Source: Anthonomus grandis grandis (lineage: Eukaryota; Arthropoda; Insecta; Coleoptera; Curculionidae). From it: 64,000 bases of DNA. The position numbers and the translations under genes are program-made. The notes under the pieces are model-generated. The model ran no database searches, was not told the DNA's origin, and saw only the letters and a program-made list of their open reading frames with translations. The stretch covers positions 27,733,100 to 27,797,099 of the forward strand of contig NC_065554.1 of assembly GCF_022605725.1 (NCBI RefSeq), read 5' to 3'. Below, piece by piece: positions 20,946 through 32,599 of this stretch (the stretch's first letter is position 1; every line of letters starts with the position of its first letter).

Positions 20946-23900
20946 TTAATCCATTAAAGTTACATCTTCAATTTTCACGAAATCTAGTTCAATAAACTCG
21001 TTTCCCTCATCTTCCTTTGCACAATCGACTTTATGCTTCTCAAGAGCGCTCTTTGTATAAAACCATTTGTCGCATACGGGACATCTCGGTTTCGTCTCGC
21101 CATTGTGCATAGTCATGTGAATCTTTAAATTGTATTTTGTCGATAACGTTTTATTACAAATGTGGCACCTAAAAATAATAAAACATCCAAACTAATTGGC
21201 ATTAAAATCCTCGTTAATGAAGTTTTACCTGTTTTTGCCATTTTTTTCGTGTACCTCCATGTGCTGATGCAAATTGTAACTTTGCACGAACGATTTTTTA
21301 CACACGGGACATTTAAACAGTTTCTGTCCGGTGTGGGTTTGCAAATGCAAGTTTAAACTGTACTTATCCCTACACTTTTTATCGCATATTTGACATTTGT
21401 TTAGTAGCGTGTGGTTATACAAATGTTTCCTGAGGTCTACGTATGAAAAAAACCGTCTTCCTAAAAAAGACATCTTATGGAATGTTTGAAAGGTTCAAAA
21501 TCAGTGGGATTGCACTTACGACAGTGAAAACAGTCAAAGTGATCCGAGTGTACTTTTGTATGGTATTTAGCGTTTAAAATGCGATTCTTGCAACCGGGGC
21601 AATCTTCTTCTTTAAATTTGTTCCTGTAGATTTTAAATTTGTTTCCCTTTTTTAGGTTATTGACAGATGGTAATTCTGCAATTTAAATTTAATAACCTAA
21701 TATTGTATCAGCTCTTAAATACCTAACAAATTTGTACAAAAAAGATTGAACACTATTAACAAAATCAGTCAGTTTAAATCTTTCTTATAGCATGAATCAT
21801 GGACAGAATGAGTAAAGAAATGTGAAAACTGCTAGTTTTATAATAAAGGATTTGTATGTATGTTACAAGATCACTGATATAAAAATTAAATATAGAAAAT
21901 TTGTCACAAAGCACTAAAAGGTCCGGTCACTTTATGGCGATACCAAATCTATAATGAATATGCGACAATTCATAATTTTATGCCGAAGAAAAATGTTTTT
22001 ACTTAGTTAATTTTATATAATAAATATATTTACTTTTACTGTGCTATTTTATCTATTCAATTTTATTTTAGGCGTAAATTTTTATTGGCTTAGAGCAAAG
22101 TTAGTCTATCCCAGGTAAGTTGTTTATATTTTTATCGGTGTGTTTATCGGCTCTATACCAAAATTTTTGTAGAAATTAATTACTAAAATCTATACAATAA
22201 AAAGTAAGATATTGATATTTTTCTTACTAGAGTGCCTGGAAGACATAAAATAATTTTTCTTTTATTAGAAATTGAATATCTTGACTTATAGTGGGTAAAA
22301 TGTTGTAATTATTGATTTTTGGGATACTCCAATGATTTTTTCAACACTTTGGAAAAAATTAGTATAATCTATATATTTATCTCACTGGAGTGCCTGGAAA
22401 ACATAAAATATATTTTCTTTTATTAGAAATTGAATATCTTGATTTATAGTGGCTAAAATGTTGTAATTATTGATTTTTGGGATACTCCAATGATTTTTTT
22501 AACACTTTGGAAAAAATTGCTATAATCTATACACTGAAAATTAAGATATTGATAATTTTCTCACTAGAGTGCCTGGAAGACATAAAATAATTTTTCTTTT
22601 ATTAGAAATTGAATATCTTGATTTATAGTGGCTAAAATGTTGTAATTATTGATTTTTCGAATACTCCAATGATTTTTTCAACACTTTTTGGAAAACATTA
22701 CTTTATTCTATACACTGAAAAGTAAGATATTGATATTTTTCTCACTGGAATGCCTGGAAGAAATAAAATAATTTTTCTTTTATTAGAAATTGAATATCTT
22801 GATTTATAGTCGCTAAAATGTTGTAATTATTGATTTTTCGGATACTCCAATGATTTTTTCAACACTTTGGAAAAAATTACTATAATCTATACACTGAAAA
22901 TTAAGATATTCATATTTTTCACACTGGAGTGCCTGGAAGGAGTAAAATAATTTGTCTTTTATTAAAAATTTAATATCTTTTTTAATATGATTTTTAGTGT
23001 TGATTTACTTGTTGTACTACAGTAATGGATAGTCCGAACCCCGTATAATCCGAACGCCCCAATTGCGTAAAATTGATTCCATAATCTGAACACCGTGAAT
23101 TCCGTAATCCGAACTGTCGGTACGTACGCGTGTGTGGGCGTCTAGTACGAAAAGATGATGCAACGTTTAATTTACGTGAGTCGTACATAATTGTCAGTTT
23201 GTTCTTGCAGCAAGACGTTGCGCGGTTTTATAGTTGTTTTGACGTATTTTATGGAAAGAGTAGAGATATTTAGTTGTGTTGTGAGTTGCACGCTGCATAT
23301 ATGTATATGTATCTCATACTTCATTTTAACCATGGATTCTAAACGTGAGCATGTCACATTAAGTCTTAAACAAAAGGCTGAAATTTTACGTCTGCTGGAT
23401 TCCGGATGTTCATTCACGTCCTTGGCGACACGCTTTAATGACGGGAAGTCAACAATATCAATTATTATGTGTCGCGGACTGGAAAAGGGCTGCGAACAAG
23501 AAAAAGGATGCGCAAAGTGGAATTTTCTGATGTTGAAGATGCAGTTTTGTGTGTATACATGGTTTTTGCAACAGAGCACGACAGGCATCGATTTTAGAAG
23601 CAATCGTACTTCAAAAGGCTCGGCAATTTTTCACAGAAATGAAAAATGACGAAGGAATCAACTTCGAAGCTAGCAGAGGATGGTTTCAAGGCTTCAAACA
23701 CAGATTTGGGATTCGCTCGTTGAAAGTTACCGGAGAAAAGCTACCGAGTGACGAAAATGCTGTGGAACCCTTTCGTATAGAACTCAAACAAAAAATTGAG
23801 CAACTCGCTCTTTCTTCAGAGCAAATCTATAACGCGAACGAATCTGGATTATACTGGCGCTGCCTTCCTGAAAAGACATTAGTAGACGCAGACGAAAAGG

Positions 23901-26900
23901 GTGCCCCGCCGGGTCGTAAAATCAGTAAAGGCCGAATTACATTTATGCTTTGCACAAATGCAAGTGGCCGACACAAGTTGAGGTTTCGGTAAATCAAAAA
24001 ATCGAAGACCATTCAAAAACAGCAACCTACCTTTCTGTTACCGATACCAAAAAAGTACTTGGGTTGATCGAGTTATCTTCGAAGAATGGTTCCACAGTAA
24101 ATTCGTACCAAGCATAAAAAAGTATCTTCGAATCAATCATTTTGAAGCGAAAGCCCTTTTAATACTGGACAATGCTTCAGCTCACAGACCAGGCCAAGAA
24201 CTAGCCAGCCATGATGGTAATATTCAAGTAATTTTTTTCCACCCAACTGCACTGCACTGCCCTGGTTCAGTCGATGGACCAGAATGTGATCCAAAATCAC
24301 ATATCGAAAAAGGCTGCTGCAAGAGGTACTTGTACAAGATGATGAAAACATTGCGCAATGCTTAAAGGATGCTGTGTTTGCATTAGCCGAATTTTGGAGG
24401 CAAGTGCCTGAAAACTGGTGAGAAAATCGTGTTGTCAACTTCTTTCAAGAAGTTGACAACACAACAAAAAAGCGGTGATCTTATTTGATAAGTGTTTTGG
24501 TTGGGCGGAAGAAAATGAATTGCCACTACATAAAGTGATACTTCTAAGAAGAATTCGACAGAAGGCTGTCGATCTAGGCATCAAAGAATCTGTTCAAAGA
24601 ACTCTAGGCAATTTTATTCAAAGAAAATATTAAGCAGCAATGAAGCATGTTCATATTATGTACGCGGTTAATTGGTTTCTTTAAAAATCGTAATTATTAT
24701 CTTTTGTTTGATTTCCTGTTAAGTTTATTTTGAAATATGCATTTATGTATGCGCATAAATAAAGGTTTTTAAATCCATTATGTCCACAAATATGTTTTAT
24801 GGTGAGAGTGCATTTGTATGGTGAAGAAAGTTATCTATAAACCGAACGTGTTCGGATTATAGAAATCATTTATTATGAATCCAATAATCCGAAAGTTTTG
24901 GTAAACCGGACGGGGTCTGCCAACTTTTTGTTCGGATTACTGTACCTATTTTTGAGATATTTTGTTCATTTCATGACAAATTTTCATTTGTCATCTCTAA
25001 TAGATATGTAAATTGTTACTTTTTTACTTTGCTATGTGATAAAGGCAAATAAAGAAAATTATTACTTTTAACTCCTTGTTGCAGTACTAACTAGTTGAAA
25101 TCATTTGGGTACCATATTTTTTAATTTTATTTTGGTCATTTAGAGCTTTTTGTCAACATCATTCCTAGGTAGCTTTTCAGAGCAAAATAAAAAATCATTT
25201 ATGACAAAGTGAAAAATTGTCTAGATCGACTAGTTTTTTAAAAATTACATTCCACTTTTATGAAACAATATGTCAAGATCAATGATCAAATAATAAGTTC
25301 TTCACTAAATATTAAAACAGGTATTTCACAGAGAACAATTTTAGGACCTATCTTGTTTATAACATAATGGATGTGGTAAAACAATGGCTAGATTTAAATA
25401 AATTATCGTTAAATGTTGAAAAAACCAATTTTATTTCTTTTACTATAACAAATTTGAAAATATGTGTAATATCTGGGAATTGTGATTGACCAAAATCTGA
25501 GTCGACAGAACAGGTAGATTATTGGGACAATTAAAATTCGAAGACTCATTCATAAATTCTACATGCTTAGAGATTTTTTAAGCAGAAAATTACTCATACA
25601 AGTATATAAATGATTAATAGAATCATTACTTAGGTATGACCTTATAATATGGGGTGGAGCATACCAATCTAATTTGACACCATTAAAAATAATTCAAAAT
25701 TATATTTTAAAAATAATCTACAGAGAGAGCAGACTATATCCTACTAGGGAATTTTATAATAAAGAAATCAATGATATACATTGCTATTATCCATAAGAAC
25801 AAAAATTTTCACACATATTTAAAACACAACCACAACACAAGACCTGTTAAAAATAATCAAACAATTCATCTTAGGTTTCTTAACTATGTATCCCCAAAAA
25901 TTTATAATTTGTTGCCAATTATAATAACTTAAAACTGTTTAACAAAAGATCTAGAGTATATATCAACACACACAGGAATTCCTTTGTTCAGGTACTTTCT
26001 CAATAATTGTCTCCTTTAAAGAATATTGTTTTAGTTTGTTAGTTTTGGGTAAGTGTGTGTAATATGGTGGCGGGTATCTGTTAAACGAGGACAAAAAATA
26101 AATCACTATTGCTGTCTAATCAAATATTATGTAACCTCAAGAGTACATATAGGTATATAAGGTATCTAGGTACTCAAAAAATATTTTTTGACCTATAGGA
26201 AGTGTAAACTGACAAAATAATTTTTCTGTAAACATGTACTTTTTAGAAGTACCTGCTTTAAGTTGTATTAATATTAGTATCTTTTGTATTATTTTATTTT
26301 TGTAAAATTGGTGGATACTGTTGGTGGTGTTGAACTTCGATTTGTATCAAACACTTAAAGTTTTATGAAATATGTGCATTTGAATTAGAAACTGTTGCAA
26401 TTGTCCTATGACTCATGAATAAACTTAGATGTAAAGTTACATAATAATGATGATCGGAATTAGATTTCCTACTTCCTCAGCATTGGAGCTGTAAGATTCC
26501 TCAATATCATAAATGATTGATAGGCATTTTGATTATCTATGCTAAGAAACTCCTTGAATATGAATATAACTTCCTCAAATGCGGTAAATGTTCATGGCAT
26601 ATCCTATCAATATACCTAAGTATCATGTAAGTTTTGATTTTAGTGGTGTAGAGTTTTTTAGGACAAATTATATGATCACCTAAAGTGTGTCTATATTATA
26701 CTTGTTAAGTCTGAAGGAATTTCTCTTTTAAATTTTATTCAATATCCAATAAATCCATCCTATAGGGGCTTCCACCCTAAGGGATATTTTAGGAATATCT
26801 CAAAATACTTATTTAATTAATACCTAAAAGTTTTTCTATTATTATGTTTGTTCTATAGCATATAAGTTGTTTTTTTTTCATAGTTTATGGACGAATTGAT

Positions 26901-27562
26901 AAGGAAAAGTGAATTATAAATATATCATTGGAAAAGAAACCTGCTTATCAGTGGTGAGATATTTTATGGTAAATCTTCAATAATATATTTCATTTTTATT
27001 GCGAAATATATTTTTAATTTCTATTTTAAGCCTAAATTAATATTTGTATTTTGCATTTTATTCTGTATCCATTAAAATCTAAGAGTATATAAAGGTTGCT
27101 GTCTGAAATACAGAAATATTTCAGACAACAATCCATGTATTTTAGGGGCAATTATAGGATTTGAAAATACATCTATTATACCCAAGACATCTCCATTACC
27201 TTCTTTGTTATCCACATTCTCTGGTTCCCCAGCATTAGAACTGCAATCCATACTGTGTTGTGGATTATTAACTTTAAAATCTGCATCGTTCTGATAACAT
27301 GTACTAATAAAATTGTAACACTGATACAGCTTGTCTAGGCATTGTAAGCATATTATTGATTCTAATGATCTCTTTATCAGGCTCTGCAAACAGGAAACTT
27401 TAAGAAGATATTGATGTTACATGAAAAACCTACCATTTGTGGAAGGCAGCATTGGATCATATCAAAAATATTTACGGAATTATATGTCTCTTCGTATATT
27501 CGTTGGCAGTTGGTAGGTTCTTGTTTAATAAGGCATAATCTGCAAATTTGTGCGGAAGACAT
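20946..27562 (-). CDS. ZAD and C2H2 zinc-finger protein, five exons
   Basis: Complete gene, exons 27562-27434, 27383-27200, 21675-21520, 21460-21229 and 21168-20946, giving 307 residues with phases agreeing at every junction. Residues 1 to about 75 form a ZAD, an arthropod zinc-binding dimerisation domain: CRLCL, then IFDMIQCCLPQM, then ICLQCLDKLYQCYNFISTC. An acidic Asn/Ser linker follows. The C-terminal half has about six fingers, including CFHCRRRFFSYVDLRKHLYN, CQICDKKCRDKYSLNLHLQT, CPVCKKSFVQSYNLHQHMEV and CHICNKTLSTKYNLKIHMTM; the first and last are atypical. It ends FVKIEDVTLMD. It is probably a nuclear DNA-binding regulator with unknown target. The 5.5-kb intron 2 holds a tandem repeat, a Tigger and a LINE scrap. 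Its start lies about 220 bp from that of mRpL44, head to head, so they may share a promoter. Confidence 0.85.
22231..22985. repeat. About 180-bp tandem repeat, four to five units
   Basis: The phrase gagtgcctggaag recurs at 22231, 22388, 22567, 22748 and 22927 (spacing 157, 179, 181, 179). Each unit continues with cataaaataatttttctttt, attagaaattgaatatcttg and a gatactccaatgatttttt block. It lies in the large intron of the ZAD zinc-finger gene. Confidence 0.85.
23020..24942 (+). mobile_element. Second Tigger/pogo element, inactive
   Basis: 1,923 bp flanked by TA (23018-23019 and 24943-24944). The ends share CAGTAAT followed by CCGAAC-rich repeats (tccgaaccccg and ataatccgaac on the left; ttcggattactg on the right). 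It lies in the ZAD gene intron in the opposite orientation to that gene. Confidence 0.85.
23332..24633 (+). pseudogene. Tigger/pogo transposase with lost catalytic Asp
   Basis: Starts MDSKREHVTLSLKQKAEILR (23332), a pipsqueak-type helix-turn-helix, with FNDGKSTISI. After a frameshift near 23490-23560 it continues SRGWFQGFKHRFGIRSLKVT, then YNANESGLYW, where the first catalytic Asp has become Asn. Further breaks follow near 23985 and 24235. The second Asp survives in LILDNASAHRPG, and the third can be read as SMDQNVIQN in another frame. The C-terminus NFIQRKY ends at a TAA at 24631-24633. Inactive. Confidence 0.85.
25250..25990 (+). pseudogene. LINE reverse transcriptase C-terminal fragment
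   Basis: Many-stop plus-strand relic of a non-LTR retrotransposon. GISQRTILGPILF (motif B/C region) lies near 25320. The thumb and C-terminal part near 25560-25790 reads YMLRDFLSRKLLIQVY, SLLRYDLIIWGGAYQ, PLKIIQNYILKIIYRESRLY. The YxDD box is not readable. It lies in the ZAD gene intron. Confidence 0.6.
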
Positions 27563-27781
27563 CTTTGGTAAAAATGCACTATATTTACATAAATAAACAT
27601 AAACAAATTTGACATTATATTTAGAGGTTAGGCAAGTGTCATTTTTATTGACAAATTTGACATCTCATTTATAGGTTATGTTTATAATTTGTGAGGTTCT
27701 TTCATTTTTTTTCTTCAATCTTTGGAATAATAATAAGAGTGCAATTTCTTTTATAGCTTCCTAGATTAATTGTATTTAAAG

Positions 27782-29867
27782 ATGTCTTTGCTACGTAAAT
27801 CCTTTTGTCTAGGTAGTCGATTACTAGCAAGCTCCAAAGCACAACATTTACTCACAGGTAGCACATTATAACCTACTATAGAATCCAGATTTCGAAAATT
27901 TCCCTTCAGATTCCAGAAGTATTAAGAGGTGGGTAGCACCAACTATAAGGGAAATCAATAAGAGACGTAAGGCACTCGGTCCAGAACCAGTTCACCGAAG
28001 ATCCGAACATCTAGAATGGAACTACGATATGGAAGTTAAATGTTTTGTTAAACGACTTAGAGAACCGTTTGATGAGAAACTGCTAAAAGAGGCGTTTGTT
28101 CAAAGGGAGTGGGCTAACTTGCAAGAGTTTCAAGCTAAAGAAAAAGGTATTTGTGTCTTATTAACTTAGTATAGTACACATAAACTACCTAATTGTAGGG
28201 GATGAGTCATTCTTACCTATACTACACAATCATGAATTAGCCGAAGATGGTCAAAACCTTATTTATGACCACATAAAAGAAGTATATTCAAAGTCATATC
28301 CGCCAGACATAGTTAATGCTGTATGCAATTACCTTACCACCGATGAGATGCTCGGCTATATAGCCTTGCATTTGGGATTCAAAGACCTTGTGAAGTCTGT
28401 GGTGAGTATCGAATGTTTTAATGTTATAAGAAATAATACATTTAGAAAATGTCTTACAATATTCTTAGATATAACTAAAGCCTTTGACACATGCCCCTCT
28501 TGTTAAATTTTTTGAAGTAATCATCCAGACTATATGGTTCTAAAGTAACTAGTAAGTTTTTCACCCTTTGTTTAAACCTGTTTTGATTTCCTATAGTTTT
28601 TATTTCATGCAGAAGTTTATTAATACAATTTCAACTGGTTTGAACTAAATGTTGAAGCTTTCTAAAACACATATTTATTCTATTGCTATAAATGAATACT
28701 GTATCAAATTCTGCCACATCCTGGAACTAAATTCTCACAATCACTTAAACTTAAAACTTTTAACAAAGATTGTAGGGCAATCTTTTCTTAATCCTCTACT
28801 GTTGATTCAATTTATCTGTGCCCAGTAATTTCTGAAAAATTTTATTTTTGGGACGCCTGGACTTGTAAATCAATTTATTTGAACTAGAGGCCAATAGCTA
28901 CAAAGGTTCTATTTCAATTACTTGAAGCCCTTAACAAAGTTTGTAGAGCAGCGTTTTCTTAACACTGTACTTTAAATTTCATTCATTTACACCTGGTAGT
29001 TGTTGAGAAATTTGAATTTTTGAGATATCTGGGTATGAAGTTCAAATTATTCAAATTAGGGGTCAATAACTTCGAAAGTTCTATTCCTAAGTTTCACAAA
29101 TTAGGCTCATTAAATTTGGATAAGCTTAAGCATTATTTAGCATGTTTCTTGTATAAGTTATTGAGACAAGGAAGCCACAGTATTTGTATGAAAAGTTCAC
29201 AATTTATCCAGTACTCAAAACCCCCAGACACCCCACAATTCTCGCTGTACACCTACTTTTCTCACATGTTGTTCTCAAATCATTCAATAGTGAGATGCAA
29301 AATGTTTCTGTCAACTTACCCTGTAATTTATTTCCTTAGTTAGGCTTCGGTTATCTGTATATAGATAAATTGTACTTAATTTTTCTTCAGCATTCTCCAT
29401 TAAGCTGCACTTCACTGTCAAGTAAAACATAACGACGTATTTATTAACTTAAAAGCCATTTTTATTTATAGGATTACCCTCCAGAGCCAAAAACCCTAGC
29501 GGACGCTTTTAGGGCAACCGTGGGTGCTCTATCGTTATCTTCCAAGGAGAATCGCGTACCATCTTTTATAAATGATTTTGTAATAGCTCAAATGTGCGAC
29601 AAAGAGATCTATGACATCTGGACTCCCGAAAAACCTTACGATTATTTACTGAAACTGTTGCAAGAAAGAGGCATTAACGAAGTAGAGCCGAGACTGTGCA
29701 ACCAGAGTGCGACAAACACTATTTTAGCAAACTACCAAGTTGGGTTGTATAACCCTTCGGATAAGAGTTGTTTAGGGCTGGGCTGGGGCGAGAACATACA
29801 AATCGCAAAAGAAACCGCCGCATTAGATGGAATCCAGAGGATTTATAGTAGTTATGTTAATAAATAA
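27782..29867 (+). CDS. mRpL44: Mitochondrial ribosomal protein L44
   Basis: Large-subunit mitoribosome protein with a degenerate RNase III-like domain and a double-stranded-RNA-binding fold. Exons 27782-27812, 27889-28146, 28199-28401 and 29472-29867 give 295 residues in consistent phase. Landmarks: a short basic start (MSLLRKSF) suited to mitochondrial import, IKRWVAPTIREINKRRKALG, HLEWNYDMEVKCFVKRL, the RNase III-like helices (LLKEAFVQREW, MLGYIALHLGF, LADAFRATVGALSLSS), and the dsRNA-binding end (EPRLCNQSATNTILANYQVG, LGLGWGENIQIAKETAALDG). An AATAAA lies just after the stop. The first junction is uncertain: a donor at 27858 gives the same phase but leaves a 31-base intron, so 27813 is preferred. 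A nearby start on the opposite strand belongs to the ZAD gene. Confidence 0.9.
28730..29070. repeat. Two diverged units of about 170 bp in mRpL44 intron 3
   Basis: Two segments, from about 28745 and 28920, share taacaaag(a/t)ttgtag, ttttcttaa, attcaattta/ttcattca, ctggtagtt/ccagtaattt and a ctgg-acttg/gtatgaagtt end. They are satellite-like, and no coding signal is seen. Confidence 0.4.
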
Positions 29868-30518
29868 GTTGTAAATAAAATATGTTTGTTTGGAGTGTTG
29901 TACTGTTTTTAATATATTAAAAAAAAAATCATTATATCTTATGTGCGAACCATTAAGGACAATCATTATGTTATTAAATGCAATGGAATAGGTAAGTAGT
30001 AATTTATTTCTTTTTTTTAGATTTTGTGTTGTTTGTGGTCGAGTCTACATCTCTTGCTGGCTGCCAGTTCAGTGGTTTTCTTCTGTACATTGGCCAAGGT
30101 GGTATAGTCAGCTAAAAATTTTAAAAAAATCGCTTTTAGAGTCGAGAAAGTAAGATCATTTCTATATCTAGGAAGGATTAATTTGCAATACAAGTATAAA
30201 CGTTCGTTCTTAAAAGTGCTAAAGGTTTCATCACTGAAATTACTGTTGGTACACATTAACCTTTCTGTTCTGGAAGTTGGGCTTTAATGACCATAATTGG
30301 TGCAGTAAATGTTGCATCTGATTATGAGAACAATTTCTCATTTTCTATTTTGTTAGTGTAGGTAATTTCTGCATTATTTTGTGTATTATTTATTTGTCTT
30401 TGTATTTCTTTTAATAGCCATTTCATAAGTAAATTTTAGGGTATTTTAAGTTAAGTATCTATAAATGGCTTTCTTTATAGCTGTCGATATGTGTAATGTA
30501 TAAATAAATAAACACTTA

Positions 30519-32598
30519 CTACTCGCGGCAACGTGAACTTACGATTTTATGAACAACTCATTAATGTGAACACCAATATTTTTCTATGTTAATTCTATAG
30601 TGTGAACAAACCGATATTTCGATAATGTGAATTTTAAGAAATCTTTAGTAATCCTGTGTAGACTTGTCTAGGCTTATTAGTGGATATTGGGTTTACGCAT
30701 TTGAAACGTTGTTTGGTCATTTAGTTGATGCGTATTAGATAAGAGAGAGTGTCGCATCTTGCACAGTGGCCTTTTAAAATGGTTAAAATTAATAAGAAGT
30801 GTTTAACTCTTTAAAATTTTGGAAGAGCACAAAAATGGTATGAGTGTTACTGCACTAGCAAAGAAATATCAAATAGCAAAATCAACTATTTGTGCAATTA
30901 AAAATAAAGAAGAAAAAATTCTAAAAGTTGTTGGAGAGAGTTTAAGACCTAATGAAATAAAAAAGTGCAGAAAACCCCAAGATGGAAACTTTGCTGTATA
31001 AATGGTTTACCAAAGAGCGTGAACGAAATTTGCCAGTTACGGGTGAAATGCTTAAAGAAAAGGCTCTAGATTTACATAGAAAATTAAAACTCAACGATAA
31101 ATTTAATGCAAGCGATGGATGGCTTCAAAAATTTAAATGGCGATATGGTATAAGGCTGCTTAAAATTGCAGGTGAAAAGTTGTCCTCGCAGCCTCACCTT
31201 TATTGAAGGCTTAATCTTAGGCAGCTTAATCTTAGTGAAGATCCATTTTATAATGCAGATGAGACGGGTTTATATTGGAAGTTATTGCCAGATAAAACCT
31301 ATGTTGCAATTTTTGAAAAAACGGCGCCTGGTCTAAAAATAGCTAAACAAAGAATAACTCTTTTGGGGTTCAAATGCTACAGGATCACACAAACTAACGC
31401 CTTTAGTACTAGGAAAAGCAAAATCACCCAGATGTTTTAAAGGATTTGATAATCCAATAAAAGCACTAAAAATACCTGGATGACGCAGGAAATCTTTAAA
31501 AATTGGTTTTTTAAGCATTTTGTTCCAGAGGTAATTGAAAGTTTTGTTTGCTTTTTAATTTTTGTAAGACTAAATTGGGTTTTTAGGTTAAATCATTTTT
31601 ACGAAGCAAAAACCTTCCTTTAAAAGCCGTTCTCTTGTTAGACAATGCCCCTTCGCATCCACCGGCAGAAGAATTAAAAACTTCTGATGGACACATTTTT
31701 GTTGTCTACATGCCCCCAAATGTTACACCATTAATTCAACCATTAGAGCAAAAATGTTTTGCGAATAACCAAACTATTTTACAGAAAAGGCCTATTAAGT
31801 TCAAAGTGTCAAGGAGTAGCTGAGGCCCTAAAAGAGATGCTAATATGCAATTGGATATGGCCTGGCAAAAAATAGAACCTTCAGTAATTTCAAAATGTTG
31901 GAATAATATTTTGGGAAAACATTTGGAGGAGGATGACCTACCTTTAGCTCGACTAAAAGGATGTGAAAAAATGATGTTAGAGCAGCTGCAGTTAATGAAA
32001 CCATTACATTGCTTCAAACAATTGAACAGGTATTATTTAGTGCTAGTTACTCCTTTTAATTTTCGATTTTTGGAAATTAAAAGAAGAAAGTCTGTAATAG
32101 TTTTAGAATTTCATTGAGATATGATTGTTTTTAGATTTATTATAATCCCAAAGACATTGAGGAATGGAATATAGACACAGTGGAGAAAAATCTCGATAGC
32201 AATGATTCAGAAGATAGTGACTGCGAGATATTAACTTTTGAAGAAAAAAAAGTTATGCATTTGGAGGCTCTTGCAGCCTTGAAAATTGTCACACAATGGG
32301 CCAATCAAAACTATGTCGACATAAAGGACATTATTACACTAAAAGGTTTAGAAGAAAAGGCTGTAGCCTTAAACCTGTCGCAAAAAAAAGTGCAAACAAA
32401 AATTACAATCTTTTTTTAAATAAAACTTTTGTATAATGCTAAAAACTGTAATAAATAAATACAAACATAAATAAAGTACAATGTAGTTCCCTTTTATTTT
32501 AATTTTAGCTATTTTTACTATAATCTCCATAATGTGAACATTTCAGTAATGCGAACAAAGTCGACATTTTTTGAGCTCACATTAACGCGAGCCTACTG
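30519..32598 (+). mobile_element. Third Tigger/pogo element, inactive
   Basis: About 2.08 kb. The right end (complement) reads CAGTAGGCTCGCGTTAATGT; the left has CTACTCGCGGCAACGTGAAC with a small deletion. TA flanks both ends (30517-30518 and 32599-32600). The subterminal theme taatgtgaaca is repeated at both ends. It lies between mRpL44 and mRpS26. Confidence 0.75.
30819..32419 (+). pseudogene. Tigger/pogo transposase, many breaks
   Basis: The pieces in order are the helix-turn-helix (EEHKNGMSVTALAKKYQIAK, STICAIKNKEEKIL), ETLLYKWFTKERERNLPVTG to DGWLQKFKWRYGIRLLKIAG, then YNADETGLYWKLLPDKTYVA (first Asp), LLLDNAPSHPPAEEL (second Asp) and LIQPLEQKCFANNQ, where the third Asp is replaced by Glu. 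A C-terminal piece (32180-32419) follows. There are at least five frame changes, plus a possible intron near 31530-31585. It is distinct in sequence from the Tiggers at 13627 and 23020. Confidence 0.8.
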
Positions 32599-32599
32599 T

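Noticed and set aside
22231..22985. CRISPR-like array
   Set aside because: The units are whole tandem repeats of about 180 bp with no short direct repeats and unique spacers, and the DNA is eukaryotic.
30017..30256. 79-codon minus-strand frame as a LINE end
   Set aside because: Only a vague resemblance to LINE C-termini; no motif strong enough to annotate.
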